A stretch of DNA of 33,179 nt from Labilibaculum sp. (GCA_016342745.1 JAEINT010000028.1:1-33179); one strand, 5' to 3'. Positions 16,065 through 25,091 are shown, numbered from the stretch's first letter. Notes: generated from the letters alone by a model not told the origin. A program made the numbers and translations.

Positions 16065-17996
16065 TTAAATTACCGTAATTACAGTTTCTGGAGAAAGTCT
16101 CTTAAACCGTTCTTCTACATTTATTCTATCTTTATCGTCCTTAAAACTTGCGTCTTTAAATACCACTTTGAAAGGTTTTAAGTCTGCAATTTTATCTACT
16201 ATTCCAAAATCTATACTATCATCAAAGCAAGCCACTAATGCGTTTTCTTGAACAATAAATATATTATTTCCAAGTATTTGTTGTTTTTCAATTTTTAATG
16301 ATAGCTCCAATCCTAAATCAAGTATAACTTGGGTTAATAAATCTTCGGGAGTTCTGTCTTCTTTTATATTGCTTTCAGATAAGAGTAGTTGTTCTTGTTT
16401 TAATTCTGTTGGATGATAAAACACATCTTTCATATTGCTTGAATCCGTTTTATATACTCTAAAGCCAATATCAAGTTTACTTGTGTCTATTGGTTCTTCA
16501 CCTAATTCCAATTGAGTGTTTTTCGCTTCAAGCTCTTCGATTATTTTCTTTCCTGCACGGCGTATTCTTTCTTTGCCTATTTCTGCTATTGTTTTATATC
16601 CTGCTTTATAGGCTTCAGATTTTTCATCTGTTTTTTCTGGTAGTTGTACCATAATAAATTTACGGTTGCCTCCGTCTTCGGCGTTTAATTGCATTACGGC
16701 GTGGGCGGTTGTGGCTGAACCTGAGAAAAAATCAAGGATAATATCATTAACCTTAATTTCAAGCCCAATTTGAAGAAATTTTTTAATTAGAAGAGTTGGC
16801 TTTGGATAAGAAAACATTTTGGCATTACCAAATATTTCTAATGTCTCATTGGTTCCATGTTGACTATAGACCTCATCAATAATTGAAAAGGACTTACCTT
16901 CACGAATAGTCCCATTTTCATCTTTTAAATACTGTTTACTATGCACCGTCCATTCTCCATTCAGTCCTTTAACAAACTCGACTTCATTCTTTGACACTGC
17001 AATTTCGACCCTTTCCTTATTCCAGTACCACTGTCTTTTTGGTTTTATAATTGTACCATCGGGTGCCTTAATTTCGAAAACTAGATTTGGGCGGGCATCC
17101 ACTGCTTTGCCTGCTTCTAAAGGGTGAGTTCTGTATGGACCTCTTTTTTCAAAGTTAACATCTTTTAACTTATAATAGCGTGCAATACTTTCTTCTGTGA
17201 GCGGTATAAAGATTTCACCAAGTCTTTCAATATTTCTACAATACATCAAAATATATTCATGAAGTGATACTAAATGTTTTTCCTTTGCTCCTCCTCCATA
17301 TCTTTTTTTCCATATCAACTGGTCAACAAAATTTTCCTCCCCAAAGATTTCATCTGAAATCTTTCTTAAATTATGAACTTCATTATCATCAATACTTATA
17401 AAGATTACCCCATCATCTTTAAGTAAATCCCTTGCTATAGTTAACCGTTCATACATCATTGAAAGCCAATCAGAATGAAATCTTCCGTTTGAATCGGTAT
17501 TCTTGAATAGTTTTTCACCTTCTTCGTTTTCAGTCCCTAATTCTTCTTCATATTCATCTTTGCTAATTTTGAAATTATCTTTGTATATAAAATCATTTCC
17601 AGTATTGTAAGGCGGATCAATATAAATCATTTTAATTTTGCCGAGATAGGATTCTTGAAGAATTTTTAGTACTTCAAAGTTATCTCCTTCAATGTATAGA
17701 TTTTCTGTGTGTTCAAAATCAACACTTTCTTCTATTGCTGGTCTTAGTGTTTTATTTATTGGCAAATTCGCCTTTAACAGAGAGGCTTTTTTGCCTGGCC
17801 AATCAAGGCGGTAGCGTTCGTTTTCATCTTCAACTAATACATTGGATAGGTTTTGTTTTAAGAGGTCAAAATCAACGGCTTTTTTAATATTGCCGTTTTC
17901 ATCTTTAATTTCAGTTATCACATTCGGAAATAGTTTTGCTATTTGCTCAATGTTTTTATCAGTAATGTTTGGTGTTTCCATTTTAAGTTTATTCAT
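16065..17996 (-). CDS. type III modification methyltransferase, Mod subunit (adenine-specific)
   Basis: The 643-residue protein is close in length to characterised type III Mod proteins. The catalytic motif IV is YIDPPYNTGNDF (DPPY at 127-130), which marks N6-adenine or N4-cytosine methylation. The SAM-binding motif is ILDFFSGSATTAHAV in the C-terminal half. DPPY before FxGxG is the beta-class order of type III enzymes. The variable segment between them (about 230-400) would be the target-recognition domain and sets the specificity, which cannot be read from sequence. Two bp separate it from res downstream and 9 bp from the DUF1016 gene upstream. The ATG at 17994-17996 is preceded by few purines. 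Confidence 0.93.
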   Translation of the reverse strand: MNKLKMETPNITDKNIEQIAKLFPNVITEIKDENGNIKKAVDFDLLKQNLSNVLVEDENERYRLDWPGKKASLLKANLPINKTLRPAIEESVDFEHTENLYIEGDNFEVLKILQESYLGKIKMIYIDPPYNTGNDFIYKDNFKISKDEYEEELGTENEEGEKLFKNTDSNGRFHSDWLSMMYERLTIARDLLKDDGVIFISIDDNEVHNLRKISDEIFGEENFVDQLIWKKRYGGGAKEKHLVSLHEYILMYCRNIERLGEIFIPLTEESIARYYKLKDVNFEKRGPYRTHPLEAGKAVDARPNLVFEIKAPDGTIIKPKRQWYWNKERVEIAVSKNEVEFVKGLNGEWTVHSKQYLKDENGTIREGKSFSIIDEVYSQHGTNETLEIFGNAKMFSYPKPTLLIKKFLQIGLEIKVNDIILDFFSGSATTAHAVMQLNAEDGGNRKFIMVQLPEKTDEKSEAYKAGYKTIAEIGKERIRRAGKKIIEELEAKNTQLELGEEPIDTSKLDIGFRVYKTDSSNMKDVFYHPTELKQEQLLLSESNIKEDRTPEDLLTQVILDLGLELSLKIEKQQILGNNIFIVQENALVACFDDSIDFGIVDKIADLKPFKVVFKDASFKDDKDRINVEERFKRLSPETVITVI

Positions 17997-18005
17997 AGTC
18001 TGTTT

Positions 18006-19037
18006 CTATTTAAGTTTATCAATCAATTTTCTGTTCGCAATGCGTTCTTTTACTTCTGCTACTGCTTTATGTAGTCTTTCTTCTAAAAGTTTTTTTGGAG
18101 GTAATTCAGTCCAATATTCGGCTACCATAATTCCGTCTTTGTGCATTTCCAAAAGTTCAATTTGTTCTTTACTTGCTTCTGTACACAATATTAAACCAAT
18201 TGGAGTTTCTTCACCATCTTGTTTTTCGTATTTATTTAACCATTTTAGATAAAGTTCCATTTGCCCCTTATCTTTGGCTTTGAACTTTCCTATTTTAAGT
18301 TCTATTGCCACTAATCTTTTTAGTTTTCTATGGTAAAACAAAAGGTCTAAATAGAAATCTTCGCCGTCTATAATCAGTCTTTTTTGACGTTCTACAAAAG
18401 TAAAGCCAACACCTAATTCCAACATAAAATTTTCGAGTTCTTTTAAGATTGCCATTTCTAAATCTTTTTCAAGATAAGTGTCTTTTAATCCGAGAAATTC
18501 CAAAAAGTATGGGTCTTTGAATGAATTTTGAACTTCTACATCTTGATTTTGAAGTTGCAAGGATGCAATTTCTTTTCTTTCAAAGGCTTTTCTTTCTATT
18601 TGATGTCGAGTTTGACGAATGCTCCATTTTTCATTTGCTATTTCTTTTGCATAGTAATTTCTTTTTTCCGATTCCTTAATAGGAATTAGTTCTATAAAAT
18701 GAGACCAACTCAATTGTCGTGACAGTGTAACGACAATCTCAAAATCATTGAACACATCTGCAAATTGTACCATCCTTCTGAGATTTTTTTCGTTAAATCC
18801 TTTTCCAAATTTTTCAACCAATTGTGGCGACAGTGTCGAGACAATCTTTTTCCCATATTCTGCACGCTTGTTTTTAAGTACGTGTTCGTTTATCTTTTTC
18901 CCTACTTGCCAATAGGTTAATGTTAAAATAGAATTTACCTGTGCAACTACTTGTTTTTTGCTTTGTTCTATTAAAACTGCAAGTTCTGTAAAAAGTTGCT
19001 GTTCGTTTGAATCTGTTTTAACTATTTCTTTTGACAT
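18006..19037 (-). CDS. DUF1016 (YhcG-type) PD-(D/E)xK nuclease-domain protein
   Basis: The 343-residue protein matches the YhcG/DUF1016 family. The N-terminal half contains ILTLTYWQVGKKINEHVL and the family pattern V-x-L-S-R-Q-L-S-W-S-H. The C-terminal half has the PD-(D/E)xK-like core, with D-x-L-F-Y-H-R-K-L-K-R-L-V followed by A-I-E-L-K-I-G-K-F. Members are often found inside restriction-modification operons, and their exact role there is unsettled. It lies between the ORF6N gene (43 bp upstream) and mod (9 bp downstream). Its first codons and leader are strikingly like those of the ORF6N gene, suggesting local duplication or modular exchange. Confidence 0.85.
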   Translation of the reverse strand: MSKEIVKTDSNEQQLFTELAVLIEQSKKQVVAQVNSILTLTYWQVGKKINEHVLKNKRAEYGKKIVSTLSPQLVEKFGKGFNEKNLRRMVQFADVFNDFEIVVTLSRQLSWSHFIELIPIKESEKRNYYAKEIANEKWSIRQTRHQIERKAFERKEIASLQLQNQDVEVQNSFKDPYFLEFLGLKDTYLEKDLEMAILKELENFMLELGVGFTFVERQKRLIIDGEDFYLDLLFYHRKLKRLVAIELKIGKFKAKDKGQMELYLKWLNKYEKQDGEETPIGLILCTEASKEQIELLEMHKDGIMVAEYWTELPPKKLLEERLHKAVAEVKERIANRKLIDKLK

Positions 19038-19075
19038 AATAATTCCAATTTACACTGATGTTCTTTTTATTCACT
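19020..19075 (-). repeat. duplicated gene leader, copy at the DUF1016 start
   Basis: The stretch around the DUF1016 start (TGGAATTATT then ATG TCA AAA GAA) closely matches the stretch at the ORF6N start about 955 bp upstream. The similarity extends over roughly 45 bp, including an A-rich AAAAAGAA block. Both proteins therefore begin MSKE. This suggests duplication or recombination between the two gene starts. Confidence 0.55.
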
Positions 19076-19080
19076 ACAAT

Positions 19081-19992
19081 TCACAATTTTTCTGTAATAT
19101 CTTTTACATCTAAATCCAGTTTAGAAAATGCAAACCACTTTTTACCTAAATCTTTTAATGAAGCTCCAAAATGGTAAATTGTTTTTTCATCAATTATTAG
19201 AAAACGATCGTGAGATGTTTTCAAATCATTTATTTTAATTGGCTCATATTGTTCGTTATGCTTTGCTAAATCTTGCTTTAATACTTTGGAAATTGTTTTG
19301 CTGTAAATTGTTGTAGTTACATTTTTCTTTCGTTTTGTAAATAGTTTAAGGACCGTATCATCTACATAGTTATCAATAAGTATTATGGATTTTTTTGCTG
19401 TTCGTATTATATCAGCAATTAGTGTGTATGCATCAAAAACTTGTCCGTTATAGAATATTCCTTGTTTTGGTGTAATGCTTTTATCTTCCAATGCTTCTAA
19501 AATTAAGTCTATTTTTTCATCAGTTTTAAACTTATATGCAATTAGTTTATTCTCAATATTATCAATTCTTTGGAATAAGTTTACATTGTTTAGAAGAAAT
19601 TTTCGCATATCAACAAAGGCGTTTATTATCTGTATGCTGACATTTATTGCTGTTTCACTATTTAATACTGCCGACATCATTGATACACCTTGTTCTGTAA
19701 AAACATAGGGATTTACAGAAGAATGTTTCAGTTTCTCGAACCGGTCACAATTTGTTACCAGTTCCTTTTTTTCATTATCACTTAGCTGAAATCTAAAGTT
19801 CATAGGAAATCTTTTTAAGTTTCTTTTTACGGCTTGATTTAATACTTTAGTTTCAACGCCATATAGATTTGCTAAATCTCTATCCACTATTACTTGTGTT
19901 TCTCTATAAGTAAATATTTGATCACGAATTTTTTGTGTCGTTATCTCGTTTTCTTCAAATTTTAATTTAACTGGGGCTAATTCTTTTGACAT
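19081..19992 (-). CDS. ORF6N-domain protein with PLD-like C-terminal region
   Basis: Residues 15-135 of this 303-residue protein form an ORF6N domain, a DNA-binding domain related to KilA-N and common in phages and restriction islands. The signature runs DLANLYGVETKVLNQAVKRN, RFPMNFRFQLSD, and YVFTEQGVSMMSAVLNSE. After a helical linker, residues 180-290 hold an F-D-A-Y-x-x-I-A-D-I-I-R-x-A-K-K-S-I-x-L-I-D-N-Y region. It is followed by S-H-D-R-F-L-I-I-D, reminiscent of a degenerate phospholipase-D-like (HxD) fold. The canonical HxK pair is not visible, so nuclease activity is doubtful. It may be regulatory, or one of the cargo genes often inserted in R-M operons. Confidence 0.8.
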   Translation of the reverse strand: MSKELAPVKLKFEENEITTQKIRDQIFTYRETQVIVDRDLANLYGVETKVLNQAVKRNLKRFPMNFRFQLSDNEKKELVTNCDRFEKLKHSSVNPYVFTEQGVSMMSAVLNSETAINVSIQIINAFVDMRKFLLNNVNLFQRIDNIENKLIAYKFKTDEKIDLILEALEDKSITPKQGIFYNGQVFDAYTLIADIIRTAKKSIILIDNYVDDTVLKLFTKRKKNVTTTIYSKTISKVLKQDLAKHNEQYEPIKINDLKTSHDRFLIIDEKTIYHFGASLKDLGKKWFAFSKLDLDVKDITEKL

Positions 19993-20030
19993 AATAATTC
20001 CATTTTACGCTTATATTCTTTTTAATTCAT
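19975..20030 (-). repeat. duplicated gene leader, copy at the ORF6N start
   Basis: This is the partner of the repeat at 19020-19075. It includes TGGAATTATT directly before the ORF6N ATG and the A-rich block that ends the short upstream ORF. The two copies differ at only a few positions over about 45 bp. Confidence 0.55.
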
Positions 20031-20205
20031 GTGAATTTGATATCACATTCTGTGACTTCAAGTTTTGTGAATTTTCTAAGGTCACAATTTGTGACCTCAA
20101 AGTTTCGTCTTCATTTTTTGAGGTGGCAATTTGGCACCTCAAAGATTCGTGTTCTTTTTCTGTAATTTGAAATCTGAATTTTTCTAATTTTATTAGTTCA
20201 TTCAT
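20011..20205 (-). CDS. short ORF6N-like fragment with internal repeats
   Basis: This 64-residue frame begins with an ATGA overlap with DUF4391. Its start (KFRFQITEKEHESLRCQIAT) matches the segment of ORF6N domains that follows R-F-x-F-Q-L-T. The sequence then repeats the L-R-x-Q-I-x-T unit (LRCQIATSK, LRSQIVTLE, LKSQNVIS) instead of continuing into the expected Y-V-F-T-E-Q-G-V. It looks like a decayed second ORF6N gene or a small repeat peptide. The DNA of the repeats is palindromic (see 20040-20145). It may be translated through coupling with DUF4391, but its function is unknown. Confidence 0.45.
   Translation of the reverse strand: MNELIKLEKFRFQITEKEHESLRCQIATSKNEDETLRSQIVTLENSQNLKSQNVISNSHELKRI
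20040..20145. repeat. palindromic repeats within the ORF6N-like fragment
   Basis: Three related palindromes occur: TCACATTCTGTGA, AGGTCACAATTTGTGACCT (a perfect 9-bp inverted repeat with one central base) and GAGGTGGCAATTTGGCACCTC (imperfect). They are spaced roughly 40-50 bp apart inside the short ORF. They could be binding sites for a dimeric regulator, or hairpins formed by repeat expansion. Confidence 0.6.
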
Positions 20206-20834
20206 GATTCATCACTTATGTTTATTAACTGTTGTTTCTTTTCTAATAATACCTTATTCAGTTCTATTTTCCTGTTGAACTGTTTCTCTTTTCTTATTTT
20301 GCTCTCTAAAGAAAAAATATCTTTTTCAAGTTGTTTAATTTCACTATCTGTTTTTATTATATCTTCAAATTTATCTTTTGTCTTTGATTCGTTCTTTATA
20401 AATGATTTTATAAGTTTTTGATATACCTTTTCTAAATCAATCCCGACAAAATCAAATTCTATATTTTCATCCCACTCTGAAAAATAGTAATTCTGTGCAT
20501 TAGTATTATCTTTTAAAGTGATTCCATAGGCAAAATTATCTTTATATGTAAAAATGTAAAGTATTGGATAGGGAATTGATTTATCTATAATTTTTAGAAC
20601 GTTTTTAGGGATTATTTGCTCTTTTAGCTCTATTTCAAATATTTGAATTTCTGTAACATTTTCTGTTTTGGGAATGCCGATAGTCTCTTCTGCAAGTTTA
20701 TACTTCCATGTAATTTTTTGAATTTTTCTAATAAACTCATTTTGTAATTTTGTGCTTAGAGTTGCTCTTTCATAGAATTTACTTTTAGCAATAAATTTAT
20801 TTACAAATGCGTTTCCTGGTAGTTTCAATTCCAT
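20202..20834 (-). CDS. DUF4391-family protein
   Basis: The 210-residue protein fits DUF4391. It has an early K-L-P-x-N-A-F-V-x-K-x-I-x-K-x-K-F-Y-E, followed by an I-x-K-I-x-W-x-Y-K-L-A-x-E-T-I stretch, then IQIFEIELKEQ, and a central P-Y-P-I-L-Y-I-F-x-Y. The C-terminal 60 residues form a charged coiled coil. The family usually sits beside a large helicase in restriction-like loci, and its biochemical role is not known. Here it starts 2 bp after the SNF2-type helicase and overlaps the next short ORF by 4 bp, so the two are probably made together and may form a complex. Confidence 0.75.
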   Translation of the reverse strand: MELKLPGNAFVNKFIAKSKFYERATLSTKLQNEFIRKIQKITWKYKLAEETIGIPKTENVTEIQIFEIELKEQIIPKNVLKIIDKSIPYPILYIFTYKDNFAYGITLKDNTNAQNYYFSEWDENIEFDFVGIDLEKVYQKLIKSFIKNESKTKDKFEDIIKTDSEIKQLEKDIFSLESKIRKEKQFNRKIELNKVLLEKKQQLINISDES

Positions 20835-20836
20835 GC

Positions 20837-23800
20837 CTATTTGATAATTACAAAAGTTATCAGTTCAAAGTCTTCCAGACCTTTAATGTTGTTTACTAGT
20901 GCTGTTGTTCCTCCAGATGTAAATAGACTATCAACATCACTTTCATCTTTTACGTTCAGTACGGATTCAATGGAGTTGTTTAATAATGCCGAGTATTTAT
21001 CCATCTTTTTTCCCTCGTTGGTTTCATCATTAAAAACATCATACACGGCTTTTATAGGCAGATTTTCTCCTTTGGAAATTACTCTTAGAATATCGAGAGT
21101 GTTTTTTACGTTCAAATGGTTCGATAATATCTCTCCATTATCTTTGATATAAACCAAATAGAAAGGATGTAGTTGATTTGTATTATCAATATTAACTCCG
21201 CTATTGATGTTTTTTAGGACGAATATTACTCCTTCTTCTATTCCTTTTTCTATGTTCTTTTTACATACCGAATGAATACCGTTTGATACGCTTTCAAGGC
21301 TTCCATTTTCGTTAATGTAATTAACTAAATCCATACGGAAATCATTTAATCCTAAATCCGTTATTGATACACCCGACCCCATTTCTTCAATATCCACTAC
21401 TTCTTCTTGAAGTTTTTCTAATTGTTTTTTTCTAAATAGTAAATCGGATGATTTATTGGTCAATACGTTATCTTCGCCAGTTGCCGTTGCATCTACCATA
21501 AACATTTTGCTTTCAACTCTATTCTTCAGATTGATGTAATCATCTAAAGAGAGTTGTGGCCAAAAGTTTATTAACTGGATATCTTCATTTATTGAACCAA
21601 TTCTGTCTATTCTTCCAAATCTTTGAATAATACGAACTGGATTCCAATGGATATCATAGTTTATTAAAGTATCGCAATCTTGAAGGTTTTGTCCTTCAGA
21701 TATACAATCGGTTGCAATTAAAATATCTATTTCTGGAGCTTCTTTATCTCGTCTCTCTTTTGATCGTGGAGAGAAGTTTATTAACAGATTGTTAAATCCG
21801 TTATCAATTTTAAGTGTATTCTTGTTTTGGTCTGAACCTGTAATTTTAGCAGTTTCCAGGTTATGTGCTTTTTTATTGTGTGTAGAAATATTTTCATAAA
21901 GATAATTTACTGTATCCGCAAAGGCACTAAAAATTAAAACTTTCTTATTCCCTTTGTTTATAGGGTTATTAAGTTTATTTGCAATCTGATCTTTTAGGTC
22001 TTTAAGTTTTGAATCGTGTTCTGGTGTTACCTTTTGCATTTCTTTAAGTAACTCTTTGGCAATATATAAATCTGCATTCAAATCTTGTTTCCACCCGAGT
22101 GTATTCATATCCTCAAGATTGATTTTGATTTTGTCTCCAATGCTAAATTCATCATCAAGCCAATCATCACTATCTGCATCTAAATTTATATCGTTTATCT
22201 GTGTTGCATCTGCAAAATCTGAGATTCCACTTTTTTCAAATTCTTCTATTTTCTTTATTGTGTTTTCAATTCCTTTAATAAATTTACTAAGTGTAATTCG
22301 GAATGAATCGACGGAGCTTTCCAGTCGTTTAAGCAAATTTACACGCATTAAAGTTTGTAAATTTCTTTCTCGATGTACCTGTTTGAAGCTTACGTTTTCT
22401 GCAATGCTAGTATCATACAAATCACTATAAAACTCTCTTTTGTCATCTAGGATGTAATCAAAAGGAGAGTATATCGACATGTTAAGTCTTGTAAGTTCTT
22501 TGTATAGTTCAGAAATTTCAATAAATCCTTCCAGGTCTGTAATGTTAGCTCTATGTGTAATTGGTTTTAATCTATTCGGGAATTTTCCAATTTTATCTAT
22601 ATCATAATATTTTTCAATGTGTTTTCTGCTTCTTGCGATTGTTACGCTATCGAGTAGTTTGAAAAAATCAAAATTATTATTTAGGCTTTTTAATAATTGT
22701 TGACTTGTCCTTTCTTCAACTGGAAGTTTTGACCAATCGTTAAATATCTTTTGGGAGTTTTTTAAGATGTTATCTATCGATTTACTCATATCCATTTTAT
22801 CATCAACATCGCCTGTATGCCCTTCAAATGCTAAGGCTAGTTGATTCTTTAGGTCTGTAAATCTGTTATTAACTGGAGTTGCCGAAAGCATCAATACTTT
22901 TGTTTTTACTCCTGTTTTCATTACATGATTAAGTAATTTCTGATAACGAGTTACTTTTTCTTTTCGTGGATCATTGTTTCTGAAGTTATGGGACTCATCT
23001 ATAACAACCAAATCATAATTGCCCCAATTTATACGAGATAAATCTATTCCGTTGGACTCCCCTTTTTCTCTTAATAAATCAGTATGATATAAAACATCGT
23101 AGTTTAAACGGTCTGCTATTAGTGGATTATCATCATAGTTATTCAAAAACGTTTGCCAGTTATCCCCTAGTTTTTTAGGACACAAAACAAGAACCGTTCT
23201 GTTTCTTTCCTGGTAGTATTTAATAATTCCCAATGCTGTAAAGGTTTTTCCGAGTCCAACACTATCAGCAAGAATACATCCATTATGCCGTTCCAGTTTG
23301 TTTATAATGCCTAGAACTGCATCTTGTTGGAAGTCGTAGAGTTTATTCCATATAGCAGACTCCTTAAAACCAGTTTTTTCATTTGCTAAGTCATCTTCTG
23401 AAATATCTTCTAAGAACTCATCGAAGATATTGTAAAGAGTTAAATAATAAATAAATTCTGGAGAGTTTTCTTTATATAAATCATCTATGTATTCAGCAAC
23501 TTCGTTTGTTACATCTTTAAGAACTTTTTCATCATTCCAAATTTCATTAAAGTTATCTAAATATTGTTTAGTTGTTTCGTAGTCGTCTGTTTTTATTACT
23601 TGGTTTAATATTGCATTGTCTTTTTCATAACCAAAACCTGCACTACTGAATTCAGTTAGTCCAGTATAGATAAAGTGTTCATTGTTATTGATTAAGTTTA
23701 AGTGAGGTTGAATATATTTGTTTCCAACGTTTGTTTTGAATTTCACTTTTTGTTCAATCCATTTTTTGCATTCTTTTGCTATGGATTTCCCTTTGAGTTC

Positions 23801-24085
23801 ATTTTTTAAGTTGATTTCAAATGCTGATCCACTAATCGCTTTTTTACGATTATTAGAATTTATTTGAAATTGCTTTAACTCACGTCTGTTTTTATCGACC
23901 TCTATGAATGTTGGGTCTGTAAAGACAAATCGTAGTTCATCAATTTTACTTAATTCTGATTTTAGAGATTCAAAACCATAAATAGAAAAGATTCCTGCAG
24001 CAACATTGATTTTGCTCCCTCTAATTATGTCTTTCTTTAAATCATCGCCTACTTTTTCAGTTCGGTTATTGAAACTTTTAATCAT
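20837..24085 (-). CDS. SNF2-type helicase with PLD-like N-terminal domain
   Basis: The 1082-residue protein has an N-terminal region (1-190) resembling phospholipase-D-like domains found on such helicases (INVAAGIFSIYGFESLKSEL; later HFIYTGLTEFSSAGF). A superfamily 2 SNF2-like motor follows. Walker A is ADSVGLGKT (273-281), motif II VVIDESHNF (360-368), motif III MLSATPVNN, motif V DCISEGQNLQDC and motif VI IIQRFGRIDRIGS. The first two thirds are thus an ATP-driven DNA translocase. Residues beyond about 900 are unassigned. It is followed within 2 bp by DUF4391. The pair forms the upstream half of the operon and could either feed the type III enzyme or be a second system. Confidence 0.88.
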   Translation of the reverse strand: MIKSFNNRTEKVGDDLKKDIIRGSKINVAAGIFSIYGFESLKSELSKIDELRFVFTDPTFIEVDKNRRELKQFQINSNNRKKAISGSAFEINLKNELKGKSIAKECKKWIEQKVKFKTNVGNKYIQPHLNLINNNEHFIYTGLTEFSSAGFGYEKDNAILNQVIKTDDYETTKQYLDNFNEIWNDEKVLKDVTNEVAEYIDDLYKENSPEFIYYLTLYNIFDEFLEDISEDDLANEKTGFKESAIWNKLYDFQQDAVLGIINKLERHNGCILADSVGLGKTFTALGIIKYYQERNRTVLVLCPKKLGDNWQTFLNNYDDNPLIADRLNYDVLYHTDLLREKGESNGIDLSRINWGNYDLVVIDESHNFRNNDPRKEKVTRYQKLLNHVMKTGVKTKVLMLSATPVNNRFTDLKNQLALAFEGHTGDVDDKMDMSKSIDNILKNSQKIFNDWSKLPVEERTSQQLLKSLNNNFDFFKLLDSVTIARSRKHIEKYYDIDKIGKFPNRLKPITHRANITDLEGFIEISELYKELTRLNMSIYSPFDYILDDKREFYSDLYDTSIAENVSFKQVHRERNLQTLMRVNLLKRLESSVDSFRITLSKFIKGIENTIKKIEEFEKSGISDFADATQINDINLDADSDDWLDDEFSIGDKIKINLEDMNTLGWKQDLNADLYIAKELLKEMQKVTPEHDSKLKDLKDQIANKLNNPINKGNKKVLIFSAFADTVNYLYENISTHNKKAHNLETAKITGSDQNKNTLKIDNGFNNLLINFSPRSKERRDKEAPEIDILIATDCISEGQNLQDCDTLINYDIHWNPVRIIQRFGRIDRIGSINEDIQLINFWPQLSLDDYINLKNRVESKMFMVDATATGEDNVLTNKSSDLLFRKKQLEKLQEEVVDIEEMGSGVSITDLGLNDFRMDLVNYINENGSLESVSNGIHSVCKKNIEKGIEEGVIFVLKNINSGVNIDNTNQLHPFYLVYIKDNGEILSNHLNVKNTLDILRVISKGENLPIKAVYDVFNDETNEGKKMDKYSALLNNSIESVLNVKDESDVDSLFTSGGTTALVNNIKGLEDFELITFVIIK

Positions 24086-24100
24086 ATTTATTCACAGTAA

Positions 24101-25045
24101 TTATTTTAATTTAATAATATTCAATTGAAATGAACTATTCATATTTATCTTATAATGTCCAGATTTTATTATTGCTTTGACGTCAGCGGATTTTTCCAAA
24201 ACGTACGCTAAATCTCTTGCAACAGCAGAACCACCAATATTATTACTTACAATTCCATTTTTGAATTCTAAATTAAAAGAATAACTTTTCCTATTTCCAA
24301 TGCTGTTAAAATCATTAGATTTTAATTGAAGTGATTTGGTTATTGAGGCATCTTTGAGACAATTAGTTATTTGATTTCTTTGATTTCGCCATAGCTCCAC
24401 ATATATACCAGATGATTTCATTCCAGAGACTCCTTGTTTTTTATTTTGAAGGATTTTCCCTTCTTGAATAATGGCGGGAGAGTATTTCTTAAATGCTATA
24501 GTTGCACACTCTTTTCTTAAATTAGCCAATGGGTTCTTGAAAAGATTATTTGGATTTTTAGCAATATTTAAAATTGGTTTTAACTCAGCAATCAGCTCAG
24601 TTTCTAATTCTTCTATTTCGTAACTGCTTTTGGAGTATTCATAAAAGGATAATGCCAAATTATTTTTCATCCAATCTGTAATTACTTCTTCACTAGCTTT
24701 ATCAAATTTGAACATGCTAACTCTACCTTTCTCATAATCACTTAGATTTCTTGGAATTGGATTTAACTTTTTTGATTTATGAAGAAGAGAACCAATAGAT
24801 TTTCGTACGGTTGAACTACCCGTCTTGCCATCCGCAAAGTGAGTTTTTGCATCCCTCTTCTCTTGGCTTGATTCTGTTTTGCCAATATAAATTATTTCGT
24901 GTTTTTTTACCCCATTACCCAAAATAGGGAAGGAGTCCCCAATAAAAAATAAAGCGTAAATACCCGGCAGCTTGGAAAATGTTTTAGTATTTACAAACTC
25001 CAGCTCTCGTTCTCTTAATAAATTTATAATATCGATTGTTGTCAT
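24101..25045 (-). CDS. GIY-YIG nuclease-domain protein, first gene of the defence operon
   Basis: I chose the ATG at 25043-25045, because GGGGGAT lies immediately before it. A TTG four codons further upstream is a weaker choice. The 314-residue product has GIYALFF (GIY at 28-30) and YIGKTES (YIG at 53-55), followed by R64 and a later E-E-L-E-T-E-L-I-A-E-L-K-P-I-L-N-I at about 145-161. This is the GIY-YIG fold with its arginine, catalytic-type glutamate and terminal Asn. GIY-YIG domains cut DNA in homing and restriction enzymes. The C-terminal 130 residues are unassigned and may recognise DNA or protein. It ends 15 bp before the helicase gene. Confidence 0.72.
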   Translation of the reverse strand: MTTIDIINLLRERELEFVNTKTFSKLPGIYALFFIGDSFPILGNGVKKHEIIYIGKTESSQEKRDAKTHFADGKTGSSTVRKSIGSLLHKSKKLNPIPRNLSDYEKGRVSMFKFDKASEEVITDWMKNNLALSFYEYSKSSYEIEELETELIAELKPILNIAKNPNNLFKNPLANLRKECATIAFKKYSPAIIQEGKILQNKKQGVSGMKSSGIYVELWRNQRNQITNCLKDASITKSLQLKSNDFNSIGNRKSYSFNLEFKNGIVSNNIGGSAVARDLAYVLEKSADVKAIIKSGHYKINMNSSFQLNIIKLK

Positions 25046-25091
25046 CACATCCCCCAAAGTTTTAATAAACCATTAAATAATCGCTTATAAA

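Noticed and set aside
17842-18252. Open frames on the + strand over the defence operon (also at 13571, 19475, 20218, 20841, 22056)
   Set aside because: All lie antisense to genes with clear domain motifs. Their products are Ser/Phe/Ile-rich with no motif.
20040-20145. CRISPR-like repeats
   Set aside because: The repeats are few, imperfect and lie within a reading frame. There is no regular spacer length and no cas gene.
13033-24085. DISARM or BREX system
   Set aside because: There is no DUF1998 (DrmB), PglZ or BrxC-type gene. Mod and Res are typical of type III restriction, so neither name fits.
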